Positions 15,955 to 25,900 of a stretch of DNA of 32,600 nucleotides are shown here, in pieces (position 1 is the stretch's first letter; every line of letters begins with the position of its first letter). This stretch comes from Micropruina sp. (GTDB lineage: Bacteria > Actinomycetota > Actinomycetes > Propionibacteriales > Propionibacteriaceae). The notes under the pieces were generated by a model. It made no database searches, was not told where the DNA came from, and saw only the letters and a program-made list of their open reading frames with translations. A program made the translations under genes and the position numbers. Location of the stretch: the NCBI RefSeq assembly GCF_027492755.1, contig NZ_JAPUED010000255.1:1-32600 (forward strand), in the 5' to 3' direction.

Positions 15955-17985
15955 GACGGCGATGTCGGCGACCAGCGCCGCCATCAGCTCATTGGCGACA
16001 CTGCGGAGCTTGCCGATGTCCACCGCGTCATGGCGTTCGGCCACCGGCTTCTCGATTTCTTCCAGGATCGCGCGGCGCGGTGACTGAGCGGCGGCCAAGG
16101 CGACCTGGCGGCGCAGTTCCTCACTCATCAGCACCCCGAGCTCACCGACCCGCCGCGCCAGTTCGCAGGCGTACCGCTCGGCACCGGCAGCCACCTCGGG
16201 ATCATCGGAGGTGAGCATCTCGGCGGTGCAGTAGAGCAGGGTCAATCCGTGGGAGAAGTCGCCGCCACCGAGTTCGGCGACGGCCCGCCGAGCCAACGGA
16301 CGATCACCCCGCGCGGCGCTCTCGGCCACCACGGCCAGTTCGAGGCCCAGCAGCCGCTCCCGGGTGCGCTCCCCCTTCCCGGGTCCGGACAGCACCGGCG
16401 CCACGTCACCGCTCTGCTGCGCCATGGTGTCGAGCAGTTCGCGTCCGGCGTCGTCGGCACTGCTGATCGTGTCACGCAACTCCATCGGCTTGATCAGCAG
16501 GGTGCAGACGAAGACCAGCACCACGATCGGAATGCACACCAGGAAGATCGTCGAGATCTGCTGAGCCAGGGCGATCCGGACCGCACCCACCACCTCGATC
16601 GGCAACTGCCCGATCACGGTCGGGTCGAGCACCGAACCGGCGTTGATGGTGCCGTGCGGCATGGTCTTCGCCAGCTCCGGCGGCAGGTGGGCGAAGATCG
16701 CCGAATCCAGCCCGGCGCTCAGCACCGTTCCGAACACGGCGGTTCCCACGGTCGCACCCACGTTGCGGAAGAACTGCAGCGCGGCGGTGGCGACCCCCAG
16801 GTCGCGGCGGGCGACGGCGTTCTGCACCACCAGCGTGTACTGCTGCGACAGCGCGCCGAGGCCGACGCCGATCAGGCCCACACCGGCGACCACTTCCCAC
16901 ATCGACGATTGCGCGTGCAGCTGGGACAGCACCAGCACGCCGGCACCGAGCAGCACCGCACCGACCAGCATGATCTCCTTGTAGCGGCCATAACGGGTGA
17001 TCAGCAGCCCGGCTCCCATGCCGACGAAGACCAGGCCGAGCATCAGCGGCAGGGTGATCAGGCCCGAGGTGGTGGCGTTCACGCCGAGCACACCCTGGGC
17101 GTACACCGGCACGTAGATGATCGACCCGAACATCACCATCGACATGCCGAAGGCGCCCAGGTTGGCGAAGGTGAAGATGGTCGAGCGGAACAGCTGCAGC
17201 GGCACCACCGGCTCGGGCGCCCGCAGTTCGACGAACACGAAGATCACCAGGAACACCGCGCCCACCACGAACAGGCCGATGATCAGCGGCGAACTCCACG
17301 GGTAGCTGGTGCCACCCATCGAGGCCGCCAGCAGGGTGGCGGTGATGCCCACCGACATGGTGGCGATGCCCCAGTAGTCGATGACGGCCTTGCGCGGCTC
17401 GTGGTCCATCACCAGGAACCGGGCGATCACGAAGACCGAGACCAGGCCGATCGGCACGCCCACGAAGAACAGCCAGCGCCAGCCCAGGGCGTCGGTGATC
17501 ACGCCGCCGGCCAGCGGACCGGCGACGCTGGTGACGCCGAACACGACACCCATGTAGCCCTGGTACTTACCGCGCTGACGAGGGGGAATGATGTCGCCGA
17601 CGATGGTCTGCGAGAGCGGCATCAGAATGCCCATGCCGAGGCCCTGGACGGCGCGCGCGGCCACCAGCCACCAGAAGGTCTGGGCAGTGCCGGCCAGGAT
17701 CGAGCCGAGCACGAAGATGCCCAGGCCGCCCAGGTAGAACGGACGCCGTCCGAACAGGTCGGAGAGCTTGCCGACGATCGGCACCGAGATCGCCGACACC
17801 AGCATCGCGGCGGTGGCGACCCACGAGTAGTACTCCATGCCGCCGAGTTCGGCGACGATGCGCGGCATCGCCGGGCCGACGATGGTCTGCGAGATCGACG
17901 CCACCAGCATGCCGAGCAGCAGGCCGGTGAAGATGCGGCGCGATTGCGGTGTCAGCTTGAACGGTGCGGGGGCGGTGTCGGTCAC
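15937..17985 (-). CDS. DHA2-family (EmrB/QacA-like) MFS drug efflux protein with C-terminal soluble domain
   Basis: 682 residues from a GTG at 17985 that overlaps the marR stop (GTGA). Residues 1 to about 498 form a 14-helix proton-driven exporter: motif A GKLSDLFGRRPFYLGG after helix 2, and motif C GPLAGGVITDALGWRWLFFVGVP (split by length) in helix 5, both typical of DHA2. From about residue 500 (MELRDTISSADD) a soluble, helical tail of about 180 residues follows, with no membrane segment; most DHA2 proteins end shortly after helix 14. Expression is probably controlled by the MarR protein made from the same transcript. Substrate unknown. Confidence 0.93.
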   Translation of the reverse strand: MTDTAPAPFKLTPQSRRIFTGLLLGMLVASISQTIVGPAMPRIVAELGGMEYYSWVATAAMLVSAISVPIVGKLSDLFGRRPFYLGGLGIFVLGSILAGTAQTFWWLVAARAVQGLGMGILMPLSQTIVGDIIPPRQRGKYQGYMGVVFGVTSVAGPLAGGVITDALGWRWLFFVGVPIGLVSVFVIARFLVMDHEPRKAVIDYWGIATMSVGITATLLAASMGGTSYPWSSPLIIGLFVVGAVFLVIFVFVELRAPEPVVPLQLFRSTIFTFANLGAFGMSMVMFGSIIYVPVYAQGVLGVNATTSGLITLPLMLGLVFVGMGAGLLITRYGRYKEIMLVGAVLLGAGVLVLSQLHAQSSMWEVVAGVGLIGVGLGALSQQYTLVVQNAVARRDLGVATAALQFFRNVGATVGTAVFGTVLSAGLDSAIFAHLPPELAKTMPHGTINAGSVLDPTVIGQLPIEVVGAVRIALAQQISTIFLVCIPIVVLVFVCTLLIKPMELRDTISSADDAGRELLDTMAQQSGDVAPVLSGPGKGERTRERLLGLELAVVAESAARGDRPLARRAVAELGGGDFSHGLTLLYCTAEMLTSDDPEVAAGAERYACELARRVGELGVLMSEELRRQVALAAAQSPRRAILEEIEKPVAERHDAVDIGKLRSVANELMAALVADIAVDRRGS

Positions 17986-18404
17986 GAGGCGGCCTTCCGG
18001 TGCAGTGAGTCGTTCAGTTCGTGGAGCAGTTCGGCGAGCCGGACGCGATCGGGCTCGGGCCAGTGGTCGAGCGCGTCGGTCACCAGGGCGATCCGGCGTC
18101 GTTGTTCGACCAGGAAGGCCTCCCGTCCGGCAGGGGTGATCTCCAACTGCTGCGCCCGTCGGTCGTCGCGGTCGGTCCGGCGGACCACCAGATCGCGCCC
18201 GGCCAGCGCGGCCACCCGGCGGCTGAGCGTCGACGGGTCGAGGCCCTCGCTCTGCGCCAGATCGCCGGCGCGCATTGCGCCGTCCCGATGCAGCCGGCCG
18301 AGCACCAGGTATTCGGGCCTGGTCAGCGTGGCGCCGCGCTGCTGATCGTTGGTGATCCGCCACAACAGGGTGAAGAACCGGGCCAGCTCCTCAGATAGTT
18401 GCAT
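17982..18404 (-). CDS. MarR-family transcriptional regulator
   Basis: 140 residues from ATG 18404; a TTG at 18419 would add MYGCI. Winged helix: LTRPEYLVLGRLHRDGAMRA, then GLDPSTLSRRVAALAGRDLV as recognition helix, and wing RRTDRDDRRAQQLEIT, all standard for MarR. A perfect palindrome, GTTGCAT-G-ATGCAAC, covers the start codon, so the protein probably represses its own operon with the efflux pump and is released by a drug-like ligand. No ribosome site precedes the ATG, suggesting a leaderless transcript. Confidence 0.92.
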   Translation of the reverse strand: MQLSEELARFFTLLWRITNDQQRGATLTRPEYLVLGRLHRDGAMRAGDLAQSEGLDPSTLSRRVAALAGRDLVVRRTDRDDRRAQQLEITPAGREAFLVEQRRRIALVTDALDHWPEPDRVRLAELLHELNDSLHRKAAS

Positions 18405-18412
18405 GATGCAAC
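18398..18412. promoter_or_regulatory. Candidate MarR operator
   Basis: GTTGCAT-G-ATGCAAC, a perfect 7-1-7 inverted repeat. The ATG start of marR (18404-18402) lies in its centre. A -10-like TATGGT begins 12 bases before that ATG on the minus strand. Confidence 0.6.
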
Positions 18413-18643
18413 CATACAACTTTCAATGAGCTTCCACCAGAGGACGAACGGCAGCGATTCCACCCGCACGCTGACCGAGACGGTGACGAAGTCACGGCCC
18501 GCGGTGGGCGTGGCACAACCCCGGACACCGTGGCAGTCGACCGCTCCCGACGTCCGGGGCGCTGCTCGGAGATGGTCACCTGGGCAGGCAGCGGATCAGC
18601 GCAACTCGCTCGTCCGACAGGAACTCGCCGTTACGCTGGTGGC

Positions 18644-19078
18644 ATGGCAGCGGGCACCACGGCGCCCACCGGCGCCTCAGTCGACGACTTCGTCACGCGA
18701 CTCGTCGACCCACAGCAACGCGAGGATTGCCGGCGGCTGATCGCCCTGATGAGCCGGATCAGCGGGCACCCGCCGGTGATGTGGGGGCCCAGCATCATCG
18801 GCTTCGACACCTACCACTACCGCTACGAGAGCGGCCGCGAAGGCGACATGTGCACGCTCGGGTTCGCTCCACGCAACCGCGATCTGGCGATCTACTTCGT
18901 CAACGGCCTGTCGCTGTACGCGCACGAGTTGGAGAACCTGGGCCCGCACCGGGCCGCCAAGACCTGCTTGTATGTGCGACGCCTCGACGGCGTCGATCTG
19001 GACGTGCTCACCCGGATGCTGACCCACGCCTACGCCGACATCACCGCACGCCACGGACAGCTGGGACGCGCTGAGTAG
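18644..19078 (+). CDS. DUF1801 (YdhG-like) domain protein
   Basis: 144 residues from ATG 18644. The pattern 'RISGHPPVMWGPSIIGFDTYHYRYESGREGDM', followed by 'GFAPRNRDLAIYF' and 'KTCLYVRRLDGVDLDVL', is that of DUF1801, small proteins with a YdhG-like fold related to frataxin/CyaY by fold. Function unknown; often annotated as possible iron or intracellular delivery proteins without proof. It stands alone: 224 bp separate it from the divergent marR and 41 bp from the next gene. Confidence 0.85.
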   Translation: MAAGTTAPTGASVDDFVTRLVDPQQREDCRRLIALMSRISGHPPVMWGPSIIGFDTYHYRYESGREGDMCTLGFAPRNRDLAIYFVNGLSLYAHELENLGPHRAAKTCLYVRRLDGVDLDVLTRMLTHAYADITARHGQLGRAE

Positions 19079-19119
19079 ACCGCGTCACTAAGCTCGGTCG
19101 GGAACCGAAAGGACCCACT

Positions 19120-20160
19120 ATGCCCCTGCAGCCCGTCTTCGTTCCCGACGCCGACCGCTATGACGGCCGGATGCCCTATCGCCGCACCGGACGCAGCGGG
19201 TTGCTGTTGCCCGCCATCTCGCTCGGCCTGTGGCACAACTTCGGCGACGACGTACCGTTCGACCGGCAGCGGGCGATCCTGCGCCGGGCGTTCGACCTGG
19301 GCATCACCCACTTCGACCTGGCCAACAACTACGGTCCGCCCTACGGCTCGGCGGAAACCAATTTCGGCCGGCATCTGCGTGAAGACTTCGCCCGCTACCG
19401 CGACGAGTTGGTCATCTCGAGCAAGGCCGGCTGGGATTTCTGGCCCGGCCCCTACGGCGACTTCGGTTCGCGCAAGTACCTGCTCGGCTCGCTGGACGCG
19501 TCCCTGCAGCGGATGGGGCTCGACTACGTCGACATCTTCTACCACCACCGTTTCGACCCGGACACCCCGCTGGAAGAGACCATGGGAGCCCTCGATTCGG
19601 CGGTGCGTTCGGGCAAAGCGCGCTACGTCGGCATCTCGTCGTATTCCGGCACTCGGACGCGGGAAGCGATCGCCATTCTGCGCGACCTGGGTACTCCCCT
19701 GCTGATCCACCAGCCGTCCTACTCGATGCTCAACCGGTGGGTCGAGGAGGATCTGCTCGACGTGCTCGGCGAAGAGGGCGTCGGCTGCATCGCCTTCTCG
19801 CCGCTGGCCCAGGGCATGCTCACCGACAAGTACCTCAACGGCATCCCGTCCGGTTCGCGGGCCTCGCAGGGAAAGTCGTTGTCGCCGAACCTGCTGAGCG
19901 AGCAGAACCTGACCCACATCCGGGCGTTGGACGCGATGGCGCAGGAGCGTGGGCAGAGCCTGGCCCAGCTGGCGTTGGCCTGGATCCTGCGTGACTCCCG
20001 GGTCACCTCGGCACTGATCGGGGCGTCCAGCGTGACGCAGCTGGAGAACAGCGTCGGCGCGGTCGCCAACCTGGACTTCAGCGAGGACGAACTGGACGCC
20101 ATCGACGCCCACGCGGTCGAGGGCGGGATCAACCTGTGGAAAGGTCCCAGCCGGGCCTGA
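19120..20160 (+). CDS. Aldo-keto reductase, YghZ-like (L-glyceraldehyde 3-phosphate reductase type)
   Basis: 346 residues, TIM-barrel NADPH-dependent reductase of carbonyl compounds. Catalytic tetrad D66 (HFDLANNYG), Y71, K102 (VISSKAGW) and H142 or H143 (FYHHRFD). The sequence GLWHNFGDD near the start, the WPGPYGDFGSRKYLL block and the C-terminal 'SALIGASSVTQLENSVGA' match the YghZ/Kv-beta-like AKR14 group, where detoxification of methylglyoxal and L-glyceraldehyde 3-phosphate is known. AAAGGA lies eight bases before the ATG. The true substrate cannot be read here. Confidence 0.92.
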   Translation: MPLQPVFVPDADRYDGRMPYRRTGRSGLLLPAISLGLWHNFGDDVPFDRQRAILRRAFDLGITHFDLANNYGPPYGSAETNFGRHLREDFARYRDELVISSKAGWDFWPGPYGDFGSRKYLLGSLDASLQRMGLDYVDIFYHHRFDPDTPLEETMGALDSAVRSGKARYVGISSYSGTRTREAIAILRDLGTPLLIHQPSYSMLNRWVEEDLLDVLGEEGVGCIAFSPLAQGMLTDKYLNGIPSGSRASQGKSLSPNLLSEQNLTHIRALDAMAQERGQSLAQLALAWILRDSRVTSALIGASSVTQLENSVGAVANLDFSEDELDAIDAHAVEGGINLWKGPSRA

Positions 20161-20238
20161 CCAACTGTCACCTAGCGCTGCTAGCGTGCGACGCCTCAGC
20201 CCGGACCCCGCCGGGCGTCCAGCGATCGAGGAGTCGCG

Positions 20239-21084
20239 ATGAGTGATCTCAGACGACGGAGCCTGTTCACCGGTGTAGCCGGCGGCACTCTGGCGGCGTT
20301 GGCGGCCGCGGCACCGCGGGCGAACGCGGCACCTGGCGAGGTGCAGAACATCTTCAGCGCGGCCGTCGCTTGGCGCCAGACCGCAGCCGAGCGCGACGTG
20401 CTGTACATCCAGGGCTTCAACCTGGCGAAGGCACGGCTCGACGCGGCGCTGGCCCGCCGCCGTCCGCACGGTCATGGCCGGCGGCGCAAGAAGCTGGCCT
20501 TCATCTCCGACATCGACGACACCGTGCTCGACTCGAACAGCTACTGGGCACTGCTGCTGGCCGCCGGCAAGCAGGCGTTCGACGACCCGATGTGGGACGA
20601 ATGGGTGGCCGCCAACGGCCCGACCGCCACTCCCGGGGCAGTCGACTTCACCCACTACGCGAGGCGCCGCGGGGTGCAGATCTTCTACGTGTCCAGCCGC
20701 GACCAGGGTGAGAACACGCAGAAGTACGGCCTCGCCAATCTCCGGCACGCGGGCCTGGCCTTCGCCGACGACGCGCATGTGACGATTCTTCGCGACTCGT
20801 CGAACAAGGAGCCCGCGCAGCAGGCGATCGCGGCGAAGTACGACGTGATCGCGTACCTCGGTGACAACCTGAACGACTTCCGCCGGCGCTACTACGTGAA
20901 CTCGGTCACCGAACGGAAGAAGCTGGCGATGGAGGACGCCCGGCACTTCGGCAGCGACTACATCCTGTTCCCGAACAACACCGACGGGCACTGGCTCAAG
21001 GCGATCTTCGGTGACAGCGAGCCGCCGGACAGCCCCGAGTACCGGCGCCGGATGCTGCTGGCCGCCTTGGGCAAGGTGAACTGA
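20239..21084 (+). CDS. Exported HAD-type acid phosphatase (class C-like)
   Basis: 281 residues. Twin-arginine signal: RRRSLFTG (5-12), hydrophobic stretch, and probable cleavage after ANA at residue 30, so it is exported folded. HAD motif I is FISDIDDTVLDSNSYW with nucleophile D91 and general acid D93, and motif II is FYVSSRD near 155; motif IV is LGDNLNDF near 213. This DIDDTVLD-SxYW form marks class C non-specific acid phosphatases (HAD subfamily IIIB). GAGGAG precedes the ATG. It should release phosphate from nucleotides or sugar phosphates outside the membrane. Gene ends three bases from the convergent MFS gene. Confidence 0.93.
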   Translation: MSDLRRRSLFTGVAGGTLAALAAAAPRANAAPGEVQNIFSAAVAWRQTAAERDVLYIQGFNLAKARLDAALARRRPHGHGRRRKKLAFISDIDDTVLDSNSYWALLLAAGKQAFDDPMWDEWVAANGPTATPGAVDFTHYARRRGVQIFYVSSRDQGENTQKYGLANLRHAGLAFADDAHVTILRDSSNKEPAQQAIAAKYDVIAYLGDNLNDFRRRYYVNSVTERKKLAMEDARHFGSDYILFPNNTDGHWLKAIFGDSEPPDSPEYRRRMLLAALGKVN

Positions 21085-21087
21085 GTC

Positions 21088-22758
21088 TCAGTGCTCAGTC
21101 CCCGGCCCGCCCCGGGGATCGATCCGGTCGCGAGCCGCGTCGTCGCGCAGCCACTGCTCGGCGGTGCCGTGCGCCGTCCGATCGGCCCCGATGTGGCCGG
21201 TGACCGCGGCCATGAAGGAGCCCCGGTCGATGCTGCGCAGCGTGCTGGCTCCGACCGAACGGACGGTCGCCGTCCGCGGCACGGCGCGCAGCAGCGCGAT
21301 CTCCCCGAACCCGTCGCCGGGGCCCATGGTGCGCACCTCGCGGCCCTGCCGCTGCACCGACACCGCGCCCGAGACCACGACGTAGAACTCATCGCCCACC
21401 TCGCCCTCGCGGACGGCGAACTCGCCGTCGGCGAGGGTCACCTTCCGGCTGGCGGAGGCAAGCCGTTCGAGCACCAGCGCCGGCAGCGGCGCGAGCAGTT
21501 CGACGCGGCCCAGCACCGCCAGAGCCTCGGCGTCCACCGGCTCCTGCAGCCTGCGCAGCCAGGGCCACACCGCCAGGGGCACGAGGGCCAGCACGGCACC
21601 TGAGGCCATCATCGCCCCGGGCAGCCCGAGTTGTTCGATGAGGGTGGGTGCCACCATCGCACCGATCGCGATGCCGCCCGCAAGCATGCTGCTGAACGCG
21701 CCCCAGGCCCGACCAGCGACCTGGTCACGGAACAACCGGCTCAGCTGGGAGTTGCCGAAGATGTCAACCAGCGCGCTGCCGGCGCCGAGCACCGCGAGCG
21801 CCACCCAGGCCAGGACGGCGTTCGGCCACAGCCCGATCGCCACCACCGGAACACCCCAGAGCGCGATGCCGATCGCGAACCAGCGGATGCCGCGCTGCGG
21901 CGCCGTCCCGAGCACCACCAGGGCCGCGACCGCACTGCCCACGCCCATCGCCGCGAACAGCGTGCCTGCCTGGCCATCGCTGCCGAGCACCGTGATCGCC
22001 AACACCACCACGAAGACGTTCAGCAGGCCGCGCATGATCAGCTGCAACAGGTTCAGGCCGGTGACGACGCGGACGCGCGGCCGCACCAGTTCGGGGAAGC
22101 CCAGCATCGGCTCGAGAGCGCGACGCCAGCCGCCCACGTCGCCATGCCGGGGCGGCTGGAATGCGGTCTTGACCGACCGGGCCGCCACTGCGCCGGCAAC
22201 GAGGACCGCGGCAGGGAAGGCCAGCGCGGCGGGCACACCGGCCACCGACAGCAGGACTCCGCAGACCATGGGCCCGATCACGGTGCCGAGACCCCCGACC
22301 GTGCTCATCGCCGAGTTGGCCGCGATCAGTTCGGCCGGCGTCCGCACCACCTGAGGGACCGTCGCCAAGACCGTCGTCCTGACCACCGCCACCAGCACCG
22401 AGTTGACGCCTATCACCACCACCAGAACCGCCAATGGGGCCCGGGTCATCGCCAGCCAGACCATCGTCATCGACACCAGCCCCAGCAGCACCTGGCTGCC
22501 GGCCAACACCCGAGGGCGGGAGATCCGATCGGTGGCCAGTGCGACGAAACCGGACAGCAGTGCGCCGGGCAGCGCCCGCGCCGCTCCCACCAGGCCGATC
22601 CCTGCGGGCCCGCCCAGCTGGTAGCCGAGCACCGAGGTGGCGATGACCACCGTCCAGTCGGCGGCCACCCAGATTCCCCAGATCAGCAGGAGGCGAGCCA
22701 GGTTGGGTTCAGCGAACGCCTGCTTCAGCTGATCACCCCACCGGGGAACAGCACGCAT
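21088..22758 (-). CDS. MFS transporter fused to a cyclic nucleotide-binding domain
   Basis: 556 residues. Residues about 10-405 are a 12-helix major facilitator carrier (charged motif A after helix 2: FVALATDRISRPRVLAG). Residues about 415-545 form a CAP_ED domain: EGEVGDEFYVVVSGAVSV, then the phosphate-binding cassette GFGEIALLRAVPRTATVRS, in which the Gly-Glu and Arg that hold the cyclic phosphate and ribose are conserved. The carrier is thus probably gated by cAMP or a related nucleotide. A good GGAGG site precedes the ATG. It is divergent from the protease-cyclase operon across 164 bp, so nucleotide made by the nearby cyclase may act on it. Transported substrate unknown. Confidence 0.92.
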   Translation of the reverse strand: MRAVPRWGDQLKQAFAEPNLARLLLIWGIWVAADWTVVIATSVLGYQLGGPAGIGLVGAARALPGALLSGFVALATDRISRPRVLAGSQVLLGLVSMTMVWLAMTRAPLAVLVVVIGVNSVLVAVVRTTVLATVPQVVRTPAELIAANSAMSTVGGLGTVIGPMVCGVLLSVAGVPAALAFPAAVLVAGAVAARSVKTAFQPPRHGDVGGWRRALEPMLGFPELVRPRVRVVTGLNLLQLIMRGLLNVFVVVLAITVLGSDGQAGTLFAAMGVGSAVAALVVLGTAPQRGIRWFAIGIALWGVPVVAIGLWPNAVLAWVALAVLGAGSALVDIFGNSQLSRLFRDQVAGRAWGAFSSMLAGGIAIGAMVAPTLIEQLGLPGAMMASGAVLALVPLAVWPWLRRLQEPVDAEALAVLGRVELLAPLPALVLERLASASRKVTLADGEFAVREGEVGDEFYVVVSGAVSVQRQGREVRTMGPGDGFGEIALLRAVPRTATVRSVGASTLRSIDRGSFMAAVTGHIGADRTAHGTAEQWLRDDAARDRIDPRGGPGTEH

Positions 22759-22922
22759 TCATCCTCCCCTCCAAGCGACCCACAGCGACCCCGCTGGGCG
22801 GGAGCCTAGTGGCCCGACACCTGGGTTCTCGGGCTCCGAACCGGGCAGCGGGCGGGTGAAGTTGCGGACCAATCGAGTCCCCTCCATTGCCCGGCGGCTG
22901 TCCCGTGGGCGAGGATCGCGGC

Positions 22923-25900
22923 ATGCGCGCCCGCTTCAGCGCCACCTTCGGGGCAGTTCTCGTGCTGGCGTTCGCCGCCGCGCCGCCGTCGTCGGCGGAC
23001 AGTCTCGGTCCGGTCGTACTCGGCCCCGCCACCGTCACCGCTGCAACGGGGAATACCGGATCCGGTGACACCAAGCAGGTGGACTGTCCGTCCGGCTCAG
23101 TGCTGACGACGGTCACTGTCGGCCTCGAAAAGATCACCAAGAAGCCCGCCGCAGCGTCCGCCGGCTGCGCCGGGGTCCGCGTCGATGCCGCCGTATCGCT
23201 CGGCGCGCCCAGCGCCGCCGGCACGATCGGCAGCCAGCCGACGGGCGGGAGCAGCGCCGCCAGCGCCTGTGCGGCCGGCAGCGTGGTGGTCGGCTTCGTC
23301 GGCACGAGCACGACCCGCCGCGGCGGCGGGATCGTCCCGGACTCGACGAAGAGCGGCTCGGGCACCAGCGGAAAGGGCAGTGGCTCGGCCACCAATGGCA
23401 CGACCACGAATGGCACCACCACGAACGGAAAGGGCGGCTCCGCCACAGGGGGCGTGGACGCCTTACAGGTGATCTGCCGCGCGCTCAACCCCGACGGCAC
23501 CCTCGCGTCGGCGACCACCTACGGCGCCGAGGTGGGCAAAGTCGATCCCTACCATCGCGATCCGGACGCCTTCTGCCCGGACGGAGCGGTCGCGACCGGC
23601 ATCGCCGGAGCGGTCGCGCCGCAGGGCAGCACGAAGGGTCTGGCGTCGTTCCGGCTCCGCTGCCGGGCCATCGGCTTTCCGAGCACGGCGCCGAAGGACG
23701 TCAACGTGAGCTGGATCACGGCCCTGCCCGTGGCCGCCTCCAGCACCACGAAGAGCGCGCTGACCGCCCCCGGCCAGGAGCGCTGGTTCCGCTTCCCGGT
23801 GCAGCCCGGACAACGGGTGACGGTGAGCCTGACCGACCTGGCCGCCGACTACGACCTGGTGCTGTTCAAGGACATCGGGAAGGCGTTCACGACGCTCACC
23901 AGCACCGACGACCTGACCAGGCTGAGCGCGGAGTTCGCCGGGGACGCCTACAGTCCCTCGGTGTTCAGCCCGTCGGTGTTCTCGCCGTCGGTCTTCTCGC
24001 CCTCCGTCTTCAGCCCCTCGGTCTTCAGCCCGAGCGTGTTCTCACCCTCGGTGTTCTCGCCGTCCGTCTTCAGCCCGTCGGTCTTCTCGCCGTCGGTGTT
24101 CAGCCCCTCGGTGTTCAGCCCGAGCGTGTTCTCGCCCTCGGTGTTCAGCCCGTCGGTGTCGCTGCCGTCGGTCTTCTCACCGTCCGTGTTCAGCCCCTCG
24201 GTGTTCAGCCCGAGCGTGTTCTCCGACGCGTTCGCCAGCGCACAGACCCGCAGCGTGATCGCCACCTCGGCCCACGACGGCTTGGCCGACGAGACCATCA
24301 GCAGCGCCACCTGGAACAACACCGGCGACTTCTACGTGCGCGTGCAGGGCCGCAACGGCGTCCATTCGGACCAGCAGTTCCAGCTCCAGGTGAGCACCAG
24401 TGGTGGCGTCTGCTCGGCCCCGCTCGACACCCACGCCGGCGACGCCACCCTGTCGGGCACCCCGGGCAGCGCGCGGACCGTGATCCTCACCGATCCGGAT
24501 CGGCTGCCGGGCACCGCCGCCGAGAAGCAGGCGCTGGCCGAGCAACTGCGCACCTTCGCCGGCACTGTCGGCGGCAAGGTCGTCGACCTCGGCGACAGCG
24601 CGAAGGTCAGGGCGCTCAATGCGCAGGCCGACGGCGCCGACCAGATCAACTGCCCATACGCGAAGAACCTCGTCGCCGAGGCGGCGCGCGACATCGTGAA
24701 CAGCTATCGCGACTCGTCGGGCACGCTGCAGTACGTCGTGATCGTCGGCGACGACTCGGTGGTGCCCTTCTTCCGGTACCCGGACGCCGCGGGCCTGGGG
24801 CCCGAGTCGGACTACTCGCCGCCGGTGTCCACCGACACCGCCTCCGAGGCCAGCCTCAAGGGCAACTACGTGCTGAGCCAGGACGCCTACGGCTCACACA
24901 CCGACCTGTCGATCAAGGGCGCCGACCTGCCGCTGCCCGATCTGTCGGTGGGCCGGCTGGTCGAGGCGCCGACCGACATCACCGCCCAGCTGCGGGGCTT
25001 CGTGGCCCGCAACGGGCAGCCGCTGCGCCCGAACTCGTCGCTGACCACGGGCTACGACTTCCTCACCGACGCCGCGGACGCCGTGCAGGCCGACTTCACC
25101 AAGGGCATTCCGGGCGGCACCCACGACACCCTGATCACCGACGCCGACGTGCCGCCGAGCGAGGTCGGCCCGAACGCGGACCCGCGCCGCCGCGCCTGGA
25201 CCGCCGACGACCTGCGAACGGCCCTGCTCGGCAAGCATCACGACCTGGTGTTCCTGGCCGGCCATTTCTCCGCCAACAACGCGCTGGCCGCCGACTACAG
25301 CACGACCCTGGACACCACCGAGGTCGCCGCGGCCGACGACGCCGTGTTCCGCGACTCGCTGGTGTTCAGCGCCGGCTGCCACTCGGGCTACACCATCGTC
25401 GATGCGGACGGCGTCCCGCACGTCACCGTCGACCTGGACTGGACGGAGGCGTTCGCCAAGAAGGGCGCCACCCTGATCGCCGGCACCGGCTACCAGTACG
25501 GCGACACCGACTTCCTGGCCTACAGCGAGCAGCTGTACGCCGGCTTCGCCCATGAGTTGCGGGTCGGCTCCGGTCCGGTCGCGGTCGGGGACGCCCTGGT
25601 GGCGGCGAAGCAGCGCTACCTGCGGACGAACGCGTCCCTCGGCGGCATCGACCAGAAGACCGTGCTCGAGGCGACCTTGTACGGGCTGCCGATGCTCGGG
25701 GTCGACCTGCCCTCCGCTGGCCGCGTGGCCCCCGAAACCGACGCCAGCATCGCCGACCCCCAACCGGTGGCCGGCGGCGCCGGCGGCGCGCTCGGCCTGA
25801 CCAGCGACGACATCGACGTCTCACCGACCCTGCAGCAGCACACCCGGCAGCTGACCGACCTGGACGGCGCCGGAGTGACCGCGACCTACCTGAGCGGACC

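Noticed and set aside
16249..18345. Open frame of 698 codons on the plus strand
   Set aside because: Antisense to the DHA2 transporter, rich in His, Gln, Arg and Asp with no domain; the minus-strand frame has clear MFS motifs.
19030..20991. Open frame of 653 codons on the minus strand
   Set aside because: Antisense to the aldo-keto reductase and acid phosphatase, both with full catalytic motifs. High GC leaves long empty frames open.
23952..24221. CRISPR array
   Set aside because: Units are contiguous 15-bp in-frame codon repeats with no spacers.
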